This document shows positions 1 through 10,672 of a stretch of DNA of 64,000 nucleotides, piece by piece; the first letter of the stretch is position 1; every line of letters starts with the position of its first letter. Below the pieces are notes generated by a model. That model was given only the letters and a program-made list of their open reading frames with translations. It did not search any database and was not told where the DNA came from. A program made the translations under genes and the position numbers. This DNA is from Linyphia triangularis (Eukaryota > Arthropoda > Arachnida > Araneae > Linyphiidae), in assembly GCA_963978545.1 (NCBI GenBank), contig OZ021729.1, positions 82,316,670-82,380,669 on the forward strand. The letters run 5' to 3'.

Positions 1-246
1 ATATTGCACTTTGATTCATCAGATACTTATAAAAACGTCCAATAGTTTTTAATTACAAGATTTATTTTAAAATACATTAGAACATATTCTATCTATAGTA
101 TTTGTATAACTTTTAATTTAGTGAATTATTTTTTTATTTTTTTTTAAATAGGTAGAAAGAAAAGTTGAGTTATTCAGAAATCATTTACAACATTGAATAA
201 TTTTAAAAATCTAATTATAGATAATAATACTATTTTTAATTATTCT
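1..246. other. AT-rich sequence, nothing recognised
   Basis: AT-rich sequence with short T and A runs and no open frame or repeat that I recognise. It ends at the TTAA that starts the next element. Confidence 0.6.
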
Positions 247-779
247 TTAACACTTTAAATCCCAACCCGCCCTAAATCGCCTTGTAGAAAATTCCAGGCC
301 AGTTGCCGTTGGTCGGGTCCAGGGGAGATACAGATATTTTAAACTGTGGTGAATCTTCCCAGCAGTAGTTGTTTGACGGGCCTCAACAATAGGCTATTGT
401 GGAGCAAATGAATGGGAGGCATGGGTTTAGAGTACTCATTGTCAAACTGCCCCACCCTTTGGACACTGAGTAAAATAGTCGGGATTTTTCTTGTAAGCGA
501 ATCTTATCAAGTACTTAGCGATGGTGTTTCATTCATTGATAAGATGCCAACTAAATGCTCCGACATATCAAGTAGATGACCCAACTCACAACCCTACTGC
601 AAGTTGTAGACATATAGTAATGATCTTTTAATGGTCGACAGTGACCCCATCACAGGAAACCCTGGTGTGGCCCACAGGAGAACAAGTCGGGCGAGTTCAT
701 TTCCAGTTTTTTTTTAATGGAAAGTCGTTGGGTTTTTGTGAAACCCACAACGCTGACTCCGTGGGATTTAAAGGGTTAA
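247..779. mobile_element. piggyBac-type MITE with TTAA target duplication
   Basis: A 525-bp core (251-775) lies between TTAA at 247-250 and TTAA at 776-779. The ends are inverted repeats: CACTTTAAATCCCA on the left, and TGGGATTTAAAGGG on the right, which is its reverse complement except for one base. TTAA duplication with a short C/CC-starting inverted repeat is the hallmark of piggyBac insertion. The interior is less AT-rich than the flanks, has no long open frame, and is therefore a non-autonomous passenger needing a transposase supplied elsewhere. Kolobok elements also use TTAA and cannot be fully excluded. Confidence 0.8.
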
Positions 780-1939
780 AAAAAATTAGTTAGTTTTTTC
801 AGGAAAAAAAATATTTGGTTTAAACCATGCCAACCTTGAAAACAACTGCAACACATGTTATCAGATGGCTATATATAAAAAAAATTTCCTCGAAAAATAT
901 TAACCGAATATTTTTCATAAGAAGTGCTACAGAATATGACTTGCAGAAGAGATGTTCTTCTCAAAAATAAAGTAGACTTTTCAAAATCTTCAATGTTTTG
1001 GGGTATTTAAATACTAGCTATTTTGCAAATCATCCTACACACATACAGTGCTATTCAATTTTTTTTTTATTTTTCGGACAACAAAGTGTAAGGACTTTTG
1101 TTTTAGCCTTTCGAGAATAAACACTAAAAGACATTTTAGGGAACATTAAAGCAGGTCTGCATAGGGTTTTAAGAAGAGGATACATGACATCATGATAAGG
1201 CCAAATAAAAAAAATAGTTTGTTTCCTTTAACCCTACCCATCCTGAAATTACAATGCAAAATTTCCAACCCTAAAGTTTTTTTAAACTTTTTAAAAAAAT
1301 TAATTACTGAAAAACAAAAGCATGTTCATTAAAACGATTAATTAATTACGATATCACAGCAATTGCATAATTGATCAATAATTTGTTAAATGCTTTCCGA
1401 ACTAGTTTCCTTAGAGCAGCATTTATCTGCTGCAGCTGTGTCAATTGGCGGGTAATTAATTGTAAACTTGGTATTCCAATATCCGGTTTGTATATATCCG
1501 AGTATTTTACAACGCTGTGCACACCTCTGATCAATTTTAAATTTAACATTAGTACTCGGGTGATATTTCATTATGCGTATTTGCTATAAATATATTCAGC
1601 AAAAAAATAACTCTTTCCCACCTTAATATTTTTACCATTGTTACAGGAAACAATTTTTTTTTATATATATTTGGTCTAATCTATGACTTTGTTTAAAAAA
1701 ACTATGCTTAATTACTAAAAACTATTAGAAAAAGGTGTGCACAAATCGTAACACATGGGTTCCTTCTTGGTTAAGGCTTTTGGAAAAGGTCCAAGGATAG
1801 CCCACCCCATGGTGGGTTTTGGAAGTGCTCCAAGCCAGTTGTGATAACATAGTACTTTGCACTTCCTGCCTTACCCAAATCCAGTCAAAAAATCTTAAAT
1901 CTGATTGGTTAATTAGTATATATATACATACACAAAAGT
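780..1939. other. Intergenic, no gene recognised
   Basis: AT-rich DNA. Short open frames exist on both strands around 1346-1589 but overlap each other antisense, lack any recognisable motif and have no codon-like bias, so I do not call them. Confidence 0.5.
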
Positions 1940-2039
1940 TTGATTTTGTTTGAAAAAAAGATTTATTCTTTCCTCTATTTCTGCTTTTGCTCTGGTTGGG
2001 ACAAGTTGTTGTTTATGCTATTTAATTTTTTTTGTGTGG

Positions 2040-2305
2040 TACCGGTAGAAAATGGCGAGCGAAAAAGCAAGAGATTTTTAACTTTATTGAATGCAAGAGG
2101 TACGAGAGCAATGTTTGAATGGTGTAGGAAAGTAAATTTAATTTCGAAATTGTATGAATGGTCTATATGTGGGGAACAAATGAGTTTGGCTGAGCGAAAG
2201 GATACGATGAACGGTTTTGAATGGAGATGTCGAAAGCGTGGGTTGAATGTGGTTGTGCATGATGTTTGTTGGAGTGTAAGGGGATACATGGTTTTCTTTC
2301 AGTAA
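2040..2305 (+). pseudogene. Merlin/IS1016-like transposase N-terminal remnant
   Basis: The open frame containing this segment begins at 1940, but the recognisable part starts near 2040. It reads like the N-terminal helix and zinc-ribbon region of arthropod Merlin (IS1595/IS1016-type) transposases: a 'FEWCRK.NLI' helix, a CGE-M turn, then 'ERKD...GFEWRCRK' and a 'VCWSVRG' stretch where the family has C-x-SVRKGxWF. The first cysteine pair of the zinc ribbon is damaged, with only one Cys before Gly, and the frame ends at 2305 long before the DDE catalytic core (full proteins are about 270-300 residues). No inverted repeats were found around it. I infer a decayed fragment; family assignment rests on motif memory only. 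Confidence 0.5.
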
Positions 2306-4292
2306 ATTAAGTATGTATATATGTATTTTGAGTGTGACGAGGTAGGGAAAACGAAAATGAATTGACAAAAGTTCAAATTACGCGGGAAAAAAATCACCTT
2401 TCTGGTGCGTGAAAATAAATAGTATTTGAAAGATAAAAACTTTAAAACTTTTCTCAATAGGGGAAGGATGATTATAAATGTTTTTGATCCCGTTACCTGC
2501 CATAGTCACCAACAATGTGTTTCATTTTTTATCAACACATACAAATGAAAAGCGAATCCGACTATGGTAAACAAACAAAAAACAAGTCAGTTTGGTTTAT
2601 TGTTTGATTGCTTGCATGGAGGATTCGGTTTTATGGAGGTTATGCTTGATGACGTCATAGTCAATTTGTATATATAAAAATATACGAAAATTCGAATTCT
2701 TTTTTAAAGGTGTGCTGTGATTGGATAGAAGCACTTCACAAGTATTGCCGGTCAATGGAAACCCAATCCTAAAAACGATATAGAAAAGTTTAATTGAGTC
2801 TTACGTTCATTAAGAAGAACGTCTTGGAAAAACGTTTGTTTTTTTGTTTAACATGAAATAAACAGTTTAGTAGTTTTCTGTGAAAAATAAGCTACTGGTT
2901 CTCTGTTAAAAGTATAGTTGATGGAAAAAGTAGTTAAGCGCGGGTACCCTTTCAAAATCAGACTGAAAACGAGTTAATGATCTTTTAGCGAATCAGCGAA
3001 TCAATTTGCTACTCAAGCAGGGTTGACGCGAATGGGGGTGTCTTGCCCCCCCCCCCCCCACTTTCCAACCTCCCCAAAGTTTTAGAAAGTTGAACAGTCG
3101 GCAAATTTTTCGAAATTTTGCTAAGCCCTTTTTTTACAGTACATCTACAATAAAATCGAATTGAATGAAAAAATATTAAAAAAAAAAAAAAAAAATGTCG
3201 AACAAAAATATTAAAAATACCGACCCGAGTTTCACGAATTGGCATTTTAACTCTAGAAATCTATTATGGAGTCGACGTCTTTTCCCGCGCCTACATCGAT
3301 GGACTGCGTACACAAATATAATAGGTCACTTGCGAACACAAATTATAGATATCTTCATTACCTCACCTCGCCAAAATTTTTAGAAAAGAAAGACGGCACT
3401 CGGCAAATTTCCGAAATTTCATCAATTCCTTTAGAAATGCCAAGTGATGGATGTTTTGAAACATATTGAATGGAAGAAAGAAAAAAATTATAAATAATTA
3501 AAATCGCCAATAGTATTAAAAAAACATGATTACAATTCAGTCCATGTTGGCGGTCGGCAATTTAAAATTGGAGTAAGTATGTCCTTTTTTGCACGAACAT
3601 TTAAGTTGATATCGTCACTGACAGCTTTTAATTGAAATTCAATGTGAACATATCTCCCATTCCTCCTACTGTTGCACAAAAGTATCAATTTCCGCAAATT
3701 CTCTACAGAATGAATAATTTTCTTTCAATTTTAAATCATCAGTCACCTGATAAGTACACACTATATTCTCAGGAAGAAACTGACAATAATAATACGTCAG
3801 GTAGCGCCTCAAAAACCATGATATGCCCATTAAACGTCATTTACATAAAGTATGTATTGTACGTCATATGAATTGAAAGTCTTACAGATAATTTCAAAAC
3901 ATCTAAATTTTAGCATCTGAAAAATGAGCCCTCTCTTATCAAATGCATACCTTACGTACACCACTAGTCTGGCGAGAAATTTCAATTTCGAATAAAACTT
4001 GCCTATTTTTTTGGTAAAGATGAAAACAAAAAAAATACATTTTTCAGGGGTGCCGATCGCCCCCCAAGCACCATGACCCTCCCCCCCCCCCCTCCAATTT
4101 AGAAAATAATTCTCTAATAAAAAAATTTAATACAGAAAATACCGATTATACAGCGTCCGTGTATAGCAAAAACCTTTTCAATAAGTTTTGGTCTTACTTG
4201 ATTATATCTCGTTATTTGTACTTTTTTAATGTCTTCCCTCCCCCGATCTCGCCATTTTGGATTAAAAAATAGTAAATAAAACCAATCCATGT
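2306..4292. other. Intergenic with C-tracts and short ORFs, no gene recognised
   Basis: AT-rich DNA with a 14-base C run at 3046-3059, an A run near 3180-3194 and a 12-base C run at 4081-4092. Two stretches starting with CAGGG (near 3018 and 4046) and running into C tracts resemble hAT-type termini, but no matching opposite ends or target duplications were found. Short open frames at 3195-3469 and 3632-3871 have no recognisable domain. Confidence 0.5.
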
Positions 4293-4340
4293 CAATAAAA
4301 TAGTGTAATTGAAAGTTGTGCGATGTTCCACACTTCTAGT
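4293..4340. repeat. Fragment of the CTAGGG repeat family
   Basis: This short stretch (TGTAATTGAAAGTTGTGC through the TGTTCCACAC block) matches the right end of the repeat at 17644-19378 and, inverted, the start of the copy at 31587. It is a solitary end fragment in otherwise unannotated DNA. Confidence 0.5.
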
Positions 4341-6239
4341 TTATTTTAAAGTTTAAAAAAAATTAACTTCAGTCGTTCGGGATCATTTTGACCAAGAAAG
4401 TTAATCTGTAATATAAGTTATTGTACTTATTTCTTTTTTAATTTTTAAAATTGATTAAAAATACATTCTTTCGAAGAGGGAGGCAGCAATTTGGCGTAGT
4501 ATTTATGCACGTCCTCTATAATATATAATATAATGTGGAATAATTCGGGGTGGTCATCTCCTCTGGATACGGCTTTGCTTTTCTCCAAAAGAGAATAAAT
4601 TTCGAAGTTAAGGACAAAAGGCAATACTTCAATGACTAAAGTGAATGTATGAGTGAGAAATCAACCATAAAAAGCCAAACATAAAAAGAACTATGGCCTA
4701 CTTCTATTTGTCCTAATTTCTTTAGCCGAAGGCATCGGCCATTCATATTTCCAGCACCATTCATACTTTGGTCTATGTTATTTTAATGGTCCTGTTCCTT
4801 TTGGATCAACATGTTCAATTCTTTTAATTAAGTTACCTACAGAAATAATTGATTGTTAGGTAAAAAATGTACAGCATATTTTAAACCCATACAAATCTAG
4901 AAATCCATATAGTACTTGTGACTATTAAGTTCTGACGTTCCATACATACGCTACTTTCAAACACTAAATTTTTACAGATAATGAATAAGGCAATAAAGTA
5001 GATATACTTATAAAAGTACAAAATAGAAATTTTAGAAAGAAAAAAAAAAGGGAGGGGGGGGGGGGATTGAATTTAATATGGAAAGTTTGTTAAAAATTAA
5101 AATTGTGTTTATACTAAAGGGCGCAGGAAGAGGACAGAAGAGGTTACGGTTTTTATCCCTTTGGCTTTTAGAAATAAGTGAAAAATAGCGGTAAATTTCT
5201 CCGCAAAAAAAGTAGTCATGTGCTACTTAAAATGGATTTCAAATTATTCATTTGTACACAATATTGATGAATAACTACTGGATAATATTTCATTAAGAAA
5301 TCTAATATTTTTATAAATCAAATTTTTAAAAAGATTTTTTTTTTTATTGCACTCTTCTTTTTAACACAGCTTTGTACCCCTTTGCAAATAATCATACTGG
5401 CGGCCATGTCTATACTCTAAAGAATTATCAAGAAAAACCCATTTTATGTCCAATTACCTTAGTCTAAAATTATTTTAATTAAAAACTTCTTACATATTTA
5501 ATGTTGTCATAGCGAATCCGCAGTTTACAATATATTAAGTCTAAAATAAGTGTTATAAAATTAAACATAGTTTTTAAGGGAATTTTAAACTTGAAATTCA
5601 TTTTACTTTTCTATTTTCTTGTTGCCCTTTAGCCATCACAAGTGAAATAAGAAATAACATGGGAATGAGTTTGCCGCGCCTTTGCTGCAATGTGATTGGA
5701 TCTTCAGAATTGGAATTGTGAACCGTTGGTGCATTATAGCTTAGAGTAACATTGACCTCTTAAAAGTTTCTGTTTTTAATTTATATCCTTTTTTTTTTTT
5801 TTTTTTTGCCTTGTGCATTCTTACCTTTTATCACGCGAATATTAGAGTAATTTTCCCGCGAAAATCGGGTACCCATCAAGGTACTGTCTGTTTCAATATA
5901 CTTATAAGGCTCATATTCAAGGGAATTAATTGATCATGCACTTTTGACAGACTTTAAAAATTGTAAAATTATTGAATTTTTCTTGCACCTACCCGGACGC
6001 ATTAGTATTGACTTGACGGCATTCTAATTTAAGTTTTACGTTGCATTTAAAGCATTGTTAACTCTAGACATGATAGAAGTTTAGGAGCTGAGGAAATGTG
6101 CAAATATGATGTTTTTGGTTCATAAAATGAGTCGAATTTGGATTTTCCCAACCCTATCATACGCGTATTGTGCGCGATTATATGCTTTGAAAGTTATGTG
6201 GCTTTAGCGTAATACTAAAAGATCACCGTGATCTTAATA
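4341..6239. other. Intergenic, no gene recognised
   Basis: AT-rich DNA with a 12-base G run at 5054-5065 and a T run near 5788-5806. I see no coding frame, RNA gene or transposon end. Confidence 0.5.
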
Positions 6240-7024
6240 GGTTAAACATTCCCATTGCGCCTGTGTTGACTCCCACTGACAGATGCAAAGCTCTGCAACG
6301 GCATCAGTGACTATTATTTCGGCGTAACTTTCGACGAAAATTATCACGCAACACCCTCCATAGTCATAGGACTAGCGGATATTTCATCCCGGTCACGTTC
6401 AGCAAAATGGCCATCACCTACCAATGTAAATAATACCGATAGAAGGCTGGTTATAATAGAATAGGTTATAATAGATAGAAACTATGACGTTAAAGAAAAA
6501 TACTCATTTCATCGGTGGTTTTTGGGGAAATCTGAACGTATGCAGATTCCATTTTGAATTCTTTGTTAGCTGTTGAAAAACATGCACTCAAGTTGAACTT
6601 TTCCCACTAAGACACTATAGTAACTGTCCATTATTGAAAACAATAATATATAAAATAAAAAAAAAGTACGGAAATCCGCAAAAATATTGAAAACTTTTAC
6701 CTATGATCGGAAGTTTGGGGAATTCTGAAGGTACGCAAGTTTCGTAGTTGTTGGACTTGCAAGTAAACCCAATAAAACTGTTATGCGGATTTGTATCGAT
6801 TTCGGGAAAGATCGAAATGTCAGCCAAAAATGAGCTAAAATCTGTGTTTCAGCAAAACTGTACCATGTCTCACAGGTTCAATCCTTGAAATAGCACCAGT
6901 GACTATAATTATATCGTAACATAACATGAAAATGAGCATCACGCAAGAACGTGATTCACGGTGATAACGCCCGCCACAATCACGAAAATGACGGCCATTT
7001 CGTTCACTCGGGGAAATGGCCATC
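6240..7024. repeat. Dispersed repeat unit, interrupted by the BEL element
   Basis: About one and a half copies of a roughly 580-bp unit lie here. Recurring phrases include 'cagtgactat', 'aaaatggccatcac' and 'gtaaataat.ccgatagaagg'. The unit continues at 13104-13210 on the other side of the BEL insertion and recurs at about 42650-43010. It is non-coding, with small frames only. Confidence 0.6.
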
Positions 7025-7029
7025 ACAAG

Positions 7030-7296
7030 TGGTTACGCCTGTAATTAATGTACTGCGCATTCCTTTTGCGCAGCTCCATCCCTCTAACCCTTTCCCCTTC
7101 GTTATGTATTCATTCTAATTGGATCCCGCCACTTGAGCGGTTATGTAATAGAGAGGTCTCTCTGTGGATGTGAAAATAGAGCTTTGAAAAGCCCCCTACA
7201 ACTACAGTCCACTAATAAAGATTGTTTGTTAACAATTAGAACTTGCCAGACCATTTGTTGCTGCAAAAATACACACACTGAGCTTCGGACGGTACA
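7030..7296 (+). repeat. 5' LTR of the BEL/Pao element
   Basis: A 267-bp direct repeat starting TGGTTACGCC and ending CGGACGGTACA. It carries an AATAAA at 7214-7219 and no clear TATA box. It is identical to the 3' copy. Confidence 0.97.
7214..7219 (+). promoter_or_regulatory. Candidate polyadenylation signal in 5' LTR
   Basis: AATAAA in the context CTAATAAAGATTG. The same signal at 13016-13021 in the 3' LTR is the one expected to act on the genomic transcript. Confidence 0.5.
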
Positions 7297-7298
7297 TT

Positions 7299-7315
7299 TG
7301 GTCCTGGTCGTGCGG
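7299..7315 (+). other. Candidate primer binding site
   Basis: TGGTCCTGGTCGTGCGG starts two bases after the 5' LTR, with the TGG expected to pair with a tRNA 3' CCA. I did not identify the matching tRNA. Confidence 0.5.
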
Positions 7316-7492
7316 AGAGAACTGAGCATTAACCTTTGGATGAGTCATTCGTTTAAACGAAAACAATACGTTGGACTATACCAAGTTGGATTCTACGCAT
7401 TGGAATGCCCACAATTGGATACTATAAGCAATTTGGAGTGACTGTTTAAGGTAGGCAAGTGGCTTCTTATTTTAAATTTGTGAATTTAAATT

Positions 7493-10400
7493 ATGGAAGA
7501 ATTGCAGAAACTTAAAAACATTCGTGCATCGCTTAGGACAAGCATCACGAAACTGATTTCTAAAATAGACGAATCGCTTCAAAACAAAGATGAAGTTCTA
7601 GAACTGTTAGACTTTCTTTACGAAAAGGAAAAATCGTTAAAAGCTATAAATAATGATGTTCTGAACTTGGTTTCTACTCCAGAGGATTTCGGCAAGGAAC
7701 TCTCTGGAAATGAGGGCTATGACGATAAGATAATTCGAGCTAGGTCTAAGTTAAAAAGGGTTCTTAGAGAATTAGAGAAACCGCAAGTGCAACCCTCACG
7801 GAGTGAGAGCTCAGAAAACAACAGTTCACAGAACTCTGTGGTTCGTGAGAATACTACGAGTATTAAACTTCCGGAAATTCCTCTTCCTATATTTTCAGGT
7901 AAATACGAGGACTGGAATAGTTTCAAATTGCAGTTTAATAACATAATTGGATTAAATGATAGTTTGTCTTCAGAACAAAAACTACATTATCTTAATGCAT
8001 CATTAATAGGTGAAGCGAAAACATTAATTAGTACCGATGATACATTTATTTCTTTGTTTAAAGCATTGGAGGATAGATTTGAAAACAAAAGATATATTGT
8101 TGAAACTCACATCAAGGCTATTTTAGTAATGGATAAACTCAATCAGGAGTCGGCGAAAGATTTGAGAAGTCTAATTGACAATGTTAAAAAGAACATTCGT
8201 GCATTAAAAGTTCTTAAGTTTGAAACCAATAATCTTTCGGATATATTAATATTAAATCTAGTTTTGCAAAAATTAGATCGTGAGACGCGAAAGCAATATG
8301 AATTATCAATAAGTTCAAATGAAGTTCCTCTGCTTGATGATTTAATTTTATTCTTGGAAAAGCGTTCCCAAGTCTTAGATAATGTGAGTAAAAGTACTTC
8401 CATAAAACCCAAATTTCAAGAGCGTAACTTTAACAAACCAAGGTCACTTATGGTGAAATCATCTAACCCAGTTTTGCCCTGTATTCTGTGTAAGGGAAAT
8501 AGCGCCAACGAGAATCATGTGCTTTATAAATGTGATAAATTCTTAGAAATGAATATGCCGCAACGAAAAGAAATAGTTTTAAAAAACAAGCTCTGTTTTA
8601 AATGCTTAGGATTGCACTATTATCACAACTGCAGATCGAAACATGTTTGTAGATGGTGCCGAGATGCTAGACATAATTCTTTATTATGCCCCATAAAGAA
8701 TCCTGAATCAGCAATAGGAATTCAATCAACAAGTTCGCTTAACCCGACAGCGGCGCCATACGAGGGCATGCAAATCATTCCTTCCCCCTCTCTTTCCTGT
8801 GTGAGTGATAAATCGAAGCAAGCCGTTCTTTCAACTGCATTAATTTGTGTATGGAATCCATCTTCGAAAAAATACATATCTGGGAGGGCAGTTCTTGACT
8901 CAGGGAGCCAATTGAATTTCGTAACGTCGGAATTTATTGCTCGCTTAGGGATTAAAAAAAAGAAGCTGAATTTTGTGGTGTCTACGTTGGGAGGCGCTCA
9001 AATGGAAATAACGTCTCAGATAGAAGCTATCATAGGAAATAGGGATCGGACATTTACCAGAGCACTTGACTTTCATGTAGTGAATAAAATTACCGATTTG
9101 CTTCCAACTTCCAGTATAAATGTAGACCATCTGAAAGTGCCAACGGATTTAGCTGACCCATATTTCGCCACGCCCAGTAAAATAGATATCCTTCTTGGTG
9201 CAGAGATATTTTATGACATTATTCAGCCCGAAACTCAACCAGGTAGTCCCGGATTAATATTTAGAAATACGGTTTTCGGGTACATAGCAACTGGGACTGT
9301 CGAATCGCCTAGTGCAACAAACTATTGTGGATTTATTTCACAACCGGAAATATTAGATGACTGTTTACAAAAATTTTGGGAAATGGAAGCTATTCCAGAG
9401 AGCATCCCCACGAGTGAAGAAGAGCTCTATTGTGAGAATCACTTCCTAAGTACTCATCAACGGGATAAAAATGGTCGATTTATTGTGCAGATGCCAACTT
9501 CAGACATACAGACTTTGGGTGACTCTAAACAACTAGCTGAAAGACGGTTGAATCAACAATGGAAGAGACTGTCAAAGGATCTTCAGATGAAAACTATGTA
9601 CCAAGATTTCATGCGGGAATACTTGGACCTGGATCACATGGAGAAATTAAGCGAAGTTGCTACTGAGCCATCTAAGCCTATTTATTACCTTCCTCACCAC
9701 GGAGTATACAAACCTGACAATGTGACAACAAAGTTAAGAGTTGTTTTTAATGCATCCGCACCTTCAACTAATGGGAATAGCCTTAATGACTGTCTATTGA
9801 AAGGTGAGGTCAAGGAAGATATTTTTGAAATAATGACTAGATTTCGAAAGCATAAATACGCTTTTACAACTGATATCCGCCAGATGTTCCGGCAGATTCT
9901 CATTAATCCTCAACAACGTGATCTTCTTAGAATTATCTGGAGGGAAGAAGCGGACTCGGAGCCAGTCGCTTATCAACTTAAAACAGTAACGTACGGCACG
10001 ACGTGTGCCCCATTCCTTGCTATCCGGACACTGAAGCAGTTGGCTCAAGATGAAGCTGAGAAATTTCCACTAGCAGCTACAATACTAATGCAGGATGTCT
10101 ACATGGATGACATAGTTTCCGGTGGTCAAGATTTGGACTCTACTGCAGTGCTGCAGGAGCAGTTACAAGATATACTCAAGACATGTGGAATGACTCTTCA
10201 TAAATGGAGCTCAAACTCGAAACAACTGATGAATAGCACGGAGTCGACAGAAAAGGAGCACCACTTCTCTACGAATGCTGAGGTGGCAGTGAAGACACTT
10301 GGCGTGAGCTGGCACCCTGGAGAAGACATATTTACATACAAAGTTACAGTTGCTGAGAAATCGTCCTACACAAAGCGTGAAGTGTTAAGTGTCATCGCAA

Positions 10401-10672
10401 GGCTTTACGACCCCTTAGGACTGGTAGGACCCATTATCACAAAGGCCAAGATATTTCTACAAAAACTGTGGCTACAAAAACTGGACTGGGATGACACCCT
10501 TCCTGAATCAGTTTTGGGTGAGTGGATAAACTTTGTTTCTTCCTTAAAGGCAATCGAGGATATCAAAATAGATAGATATATATTAACAGATACATTTGAA
10601 AAGCCATACTTTTGGGCTTCGCAGATGCTTCGCAAGCAGCATACGGTGCAGCAGTGTACTTGCAGTGCATAA
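7493..10672 (+). CDS. gag-pol: BEL/Pao gag-protease-reverse transcriptase polyprotein
   Basis: 1059 residues from an ATG about 200 bases past the LTR. A helical N-terminus is followed by a DUF1759-type gag core from about residue 125 ('LPEIPLPIFSGKYEDW'). A Cys/His-rich nucleic-acid-binding region occupies about 330-400 (C-x2-C pairs and CRWC). The aspartic protease signature LDSGSQ is near residue 468. The reverse transcriptase has 'LRVVFNAS', 'TTDIRQMF' near 793 and the catalytic YMDD near 870. A Peptidase_A17-type segment follows. The protein would act in cytoplasmic particles to package and copy the element RNA. The last about 20 residues (after roughly 10605) are out of frame: homology to the RNase H domain continues in the next frame, from about 10600. 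Family members usually have one continuous frame, so this is a break, not a natural end. Confidence 0.93.
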   Translation: MEELQKLKNIRASLRTSITKLISKIDESLQNKDEVLELLDFLYEKEKSLKAINNDVLNLVSTPEDFGKELSGNEGYDDKIIRARSKLKRVLRELEKPQVQPSRSESSENNSSQNSVVRENTTSIKLPEIPLPIFSGKYEDWNSFKLQFNNIIGLNDSLSSEQKLHYLNASLIGEAKTLISTDDTFISLFKALEDRFENKRYIVETHIKAILVMDKLNQESAKDLRSLIDNVKKNIRALKVLKFETNNLSDILILNLVLQKLDRETRKQYELSISSNEVPLLDDLILFLEKRSQVLDNVSKSTSIKPKFQERNFNKPRSLMVKSSNPVLPCILCKGNSANENHVLYKCDKFLEMNMPQRKEIVLKNKLCFKCLGLHYYHNCRSKHVCRWCRDARHNSLLCPIKNPESAIGIQSTSSLNPTAAPYEGMQIIPSPSLSCVSDKSKQAVLSTALICVWNPSSKKYISGRAVLDSGSQLNFVTSEFIARLGIKKKKLNFVVSTLGGAQMEITSQIEAIIGNRDRTFTRALDFHVVNKITDLLPTSSINVDHLKVPTDLADPYFATPSKIDILLGAEIFYDIIQPETQPGSPGLIFRNTVFGYIATGTVESPSATNYCGFISQPEILDDCLQKFWEMEAIPESIPTSEEELYCENHFLSTHQRDKNGRFIVQMPTSDIQTLGDSKQLAERRLNQQWKRLSKDLQMKTMYQDFMREYLDLDHMEKLSEVATEPSKPIYYLPHHGVYKPDNVTTKLRVVFNASAPSTNGNSLNDCLLKGEVKEDIFEIMTRFRKHKYAFTTDIRQMFRQILINPQQRDLLRIIWREEADSEPVAYQLKTVTYGTTCAPFLAIRTLKQLAQDEAEKFPLAATILMQDVYMDDIVSGGQDLDSTAVLQEQLQDILKTCGMTLHKWSSNSKQLMNSTESTEKEHHFSTNAEVAVKTLGVSWHPGEDIFTYKVTVAEKSSYTKREVLSVIARLYDPLGLVGPIITKAKIFLQKLWLQKLDWDDTLPESVLGEWINFVSSLKAIEDIKIDRYILTDTFEKPYFWASQMLRKQHTVQQCTCSA

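Noticed and set aside
7133..7441. Small gene across the 5' LTR and leader
   Set aside because: The frame is produced by LTR sequence; the identical LTR at the other end gives a different ending after 13098.
10597..10672. Programmed -1 frameshift between the two BEL frames
   Set aside because: The site lies at the start of RNase H, in the middle of pol, where BEL/Pao elements do not shift frame, and only a short TTTT run is present, with no canonical slippery heptamer. A one-base loss or a read error is simpler.
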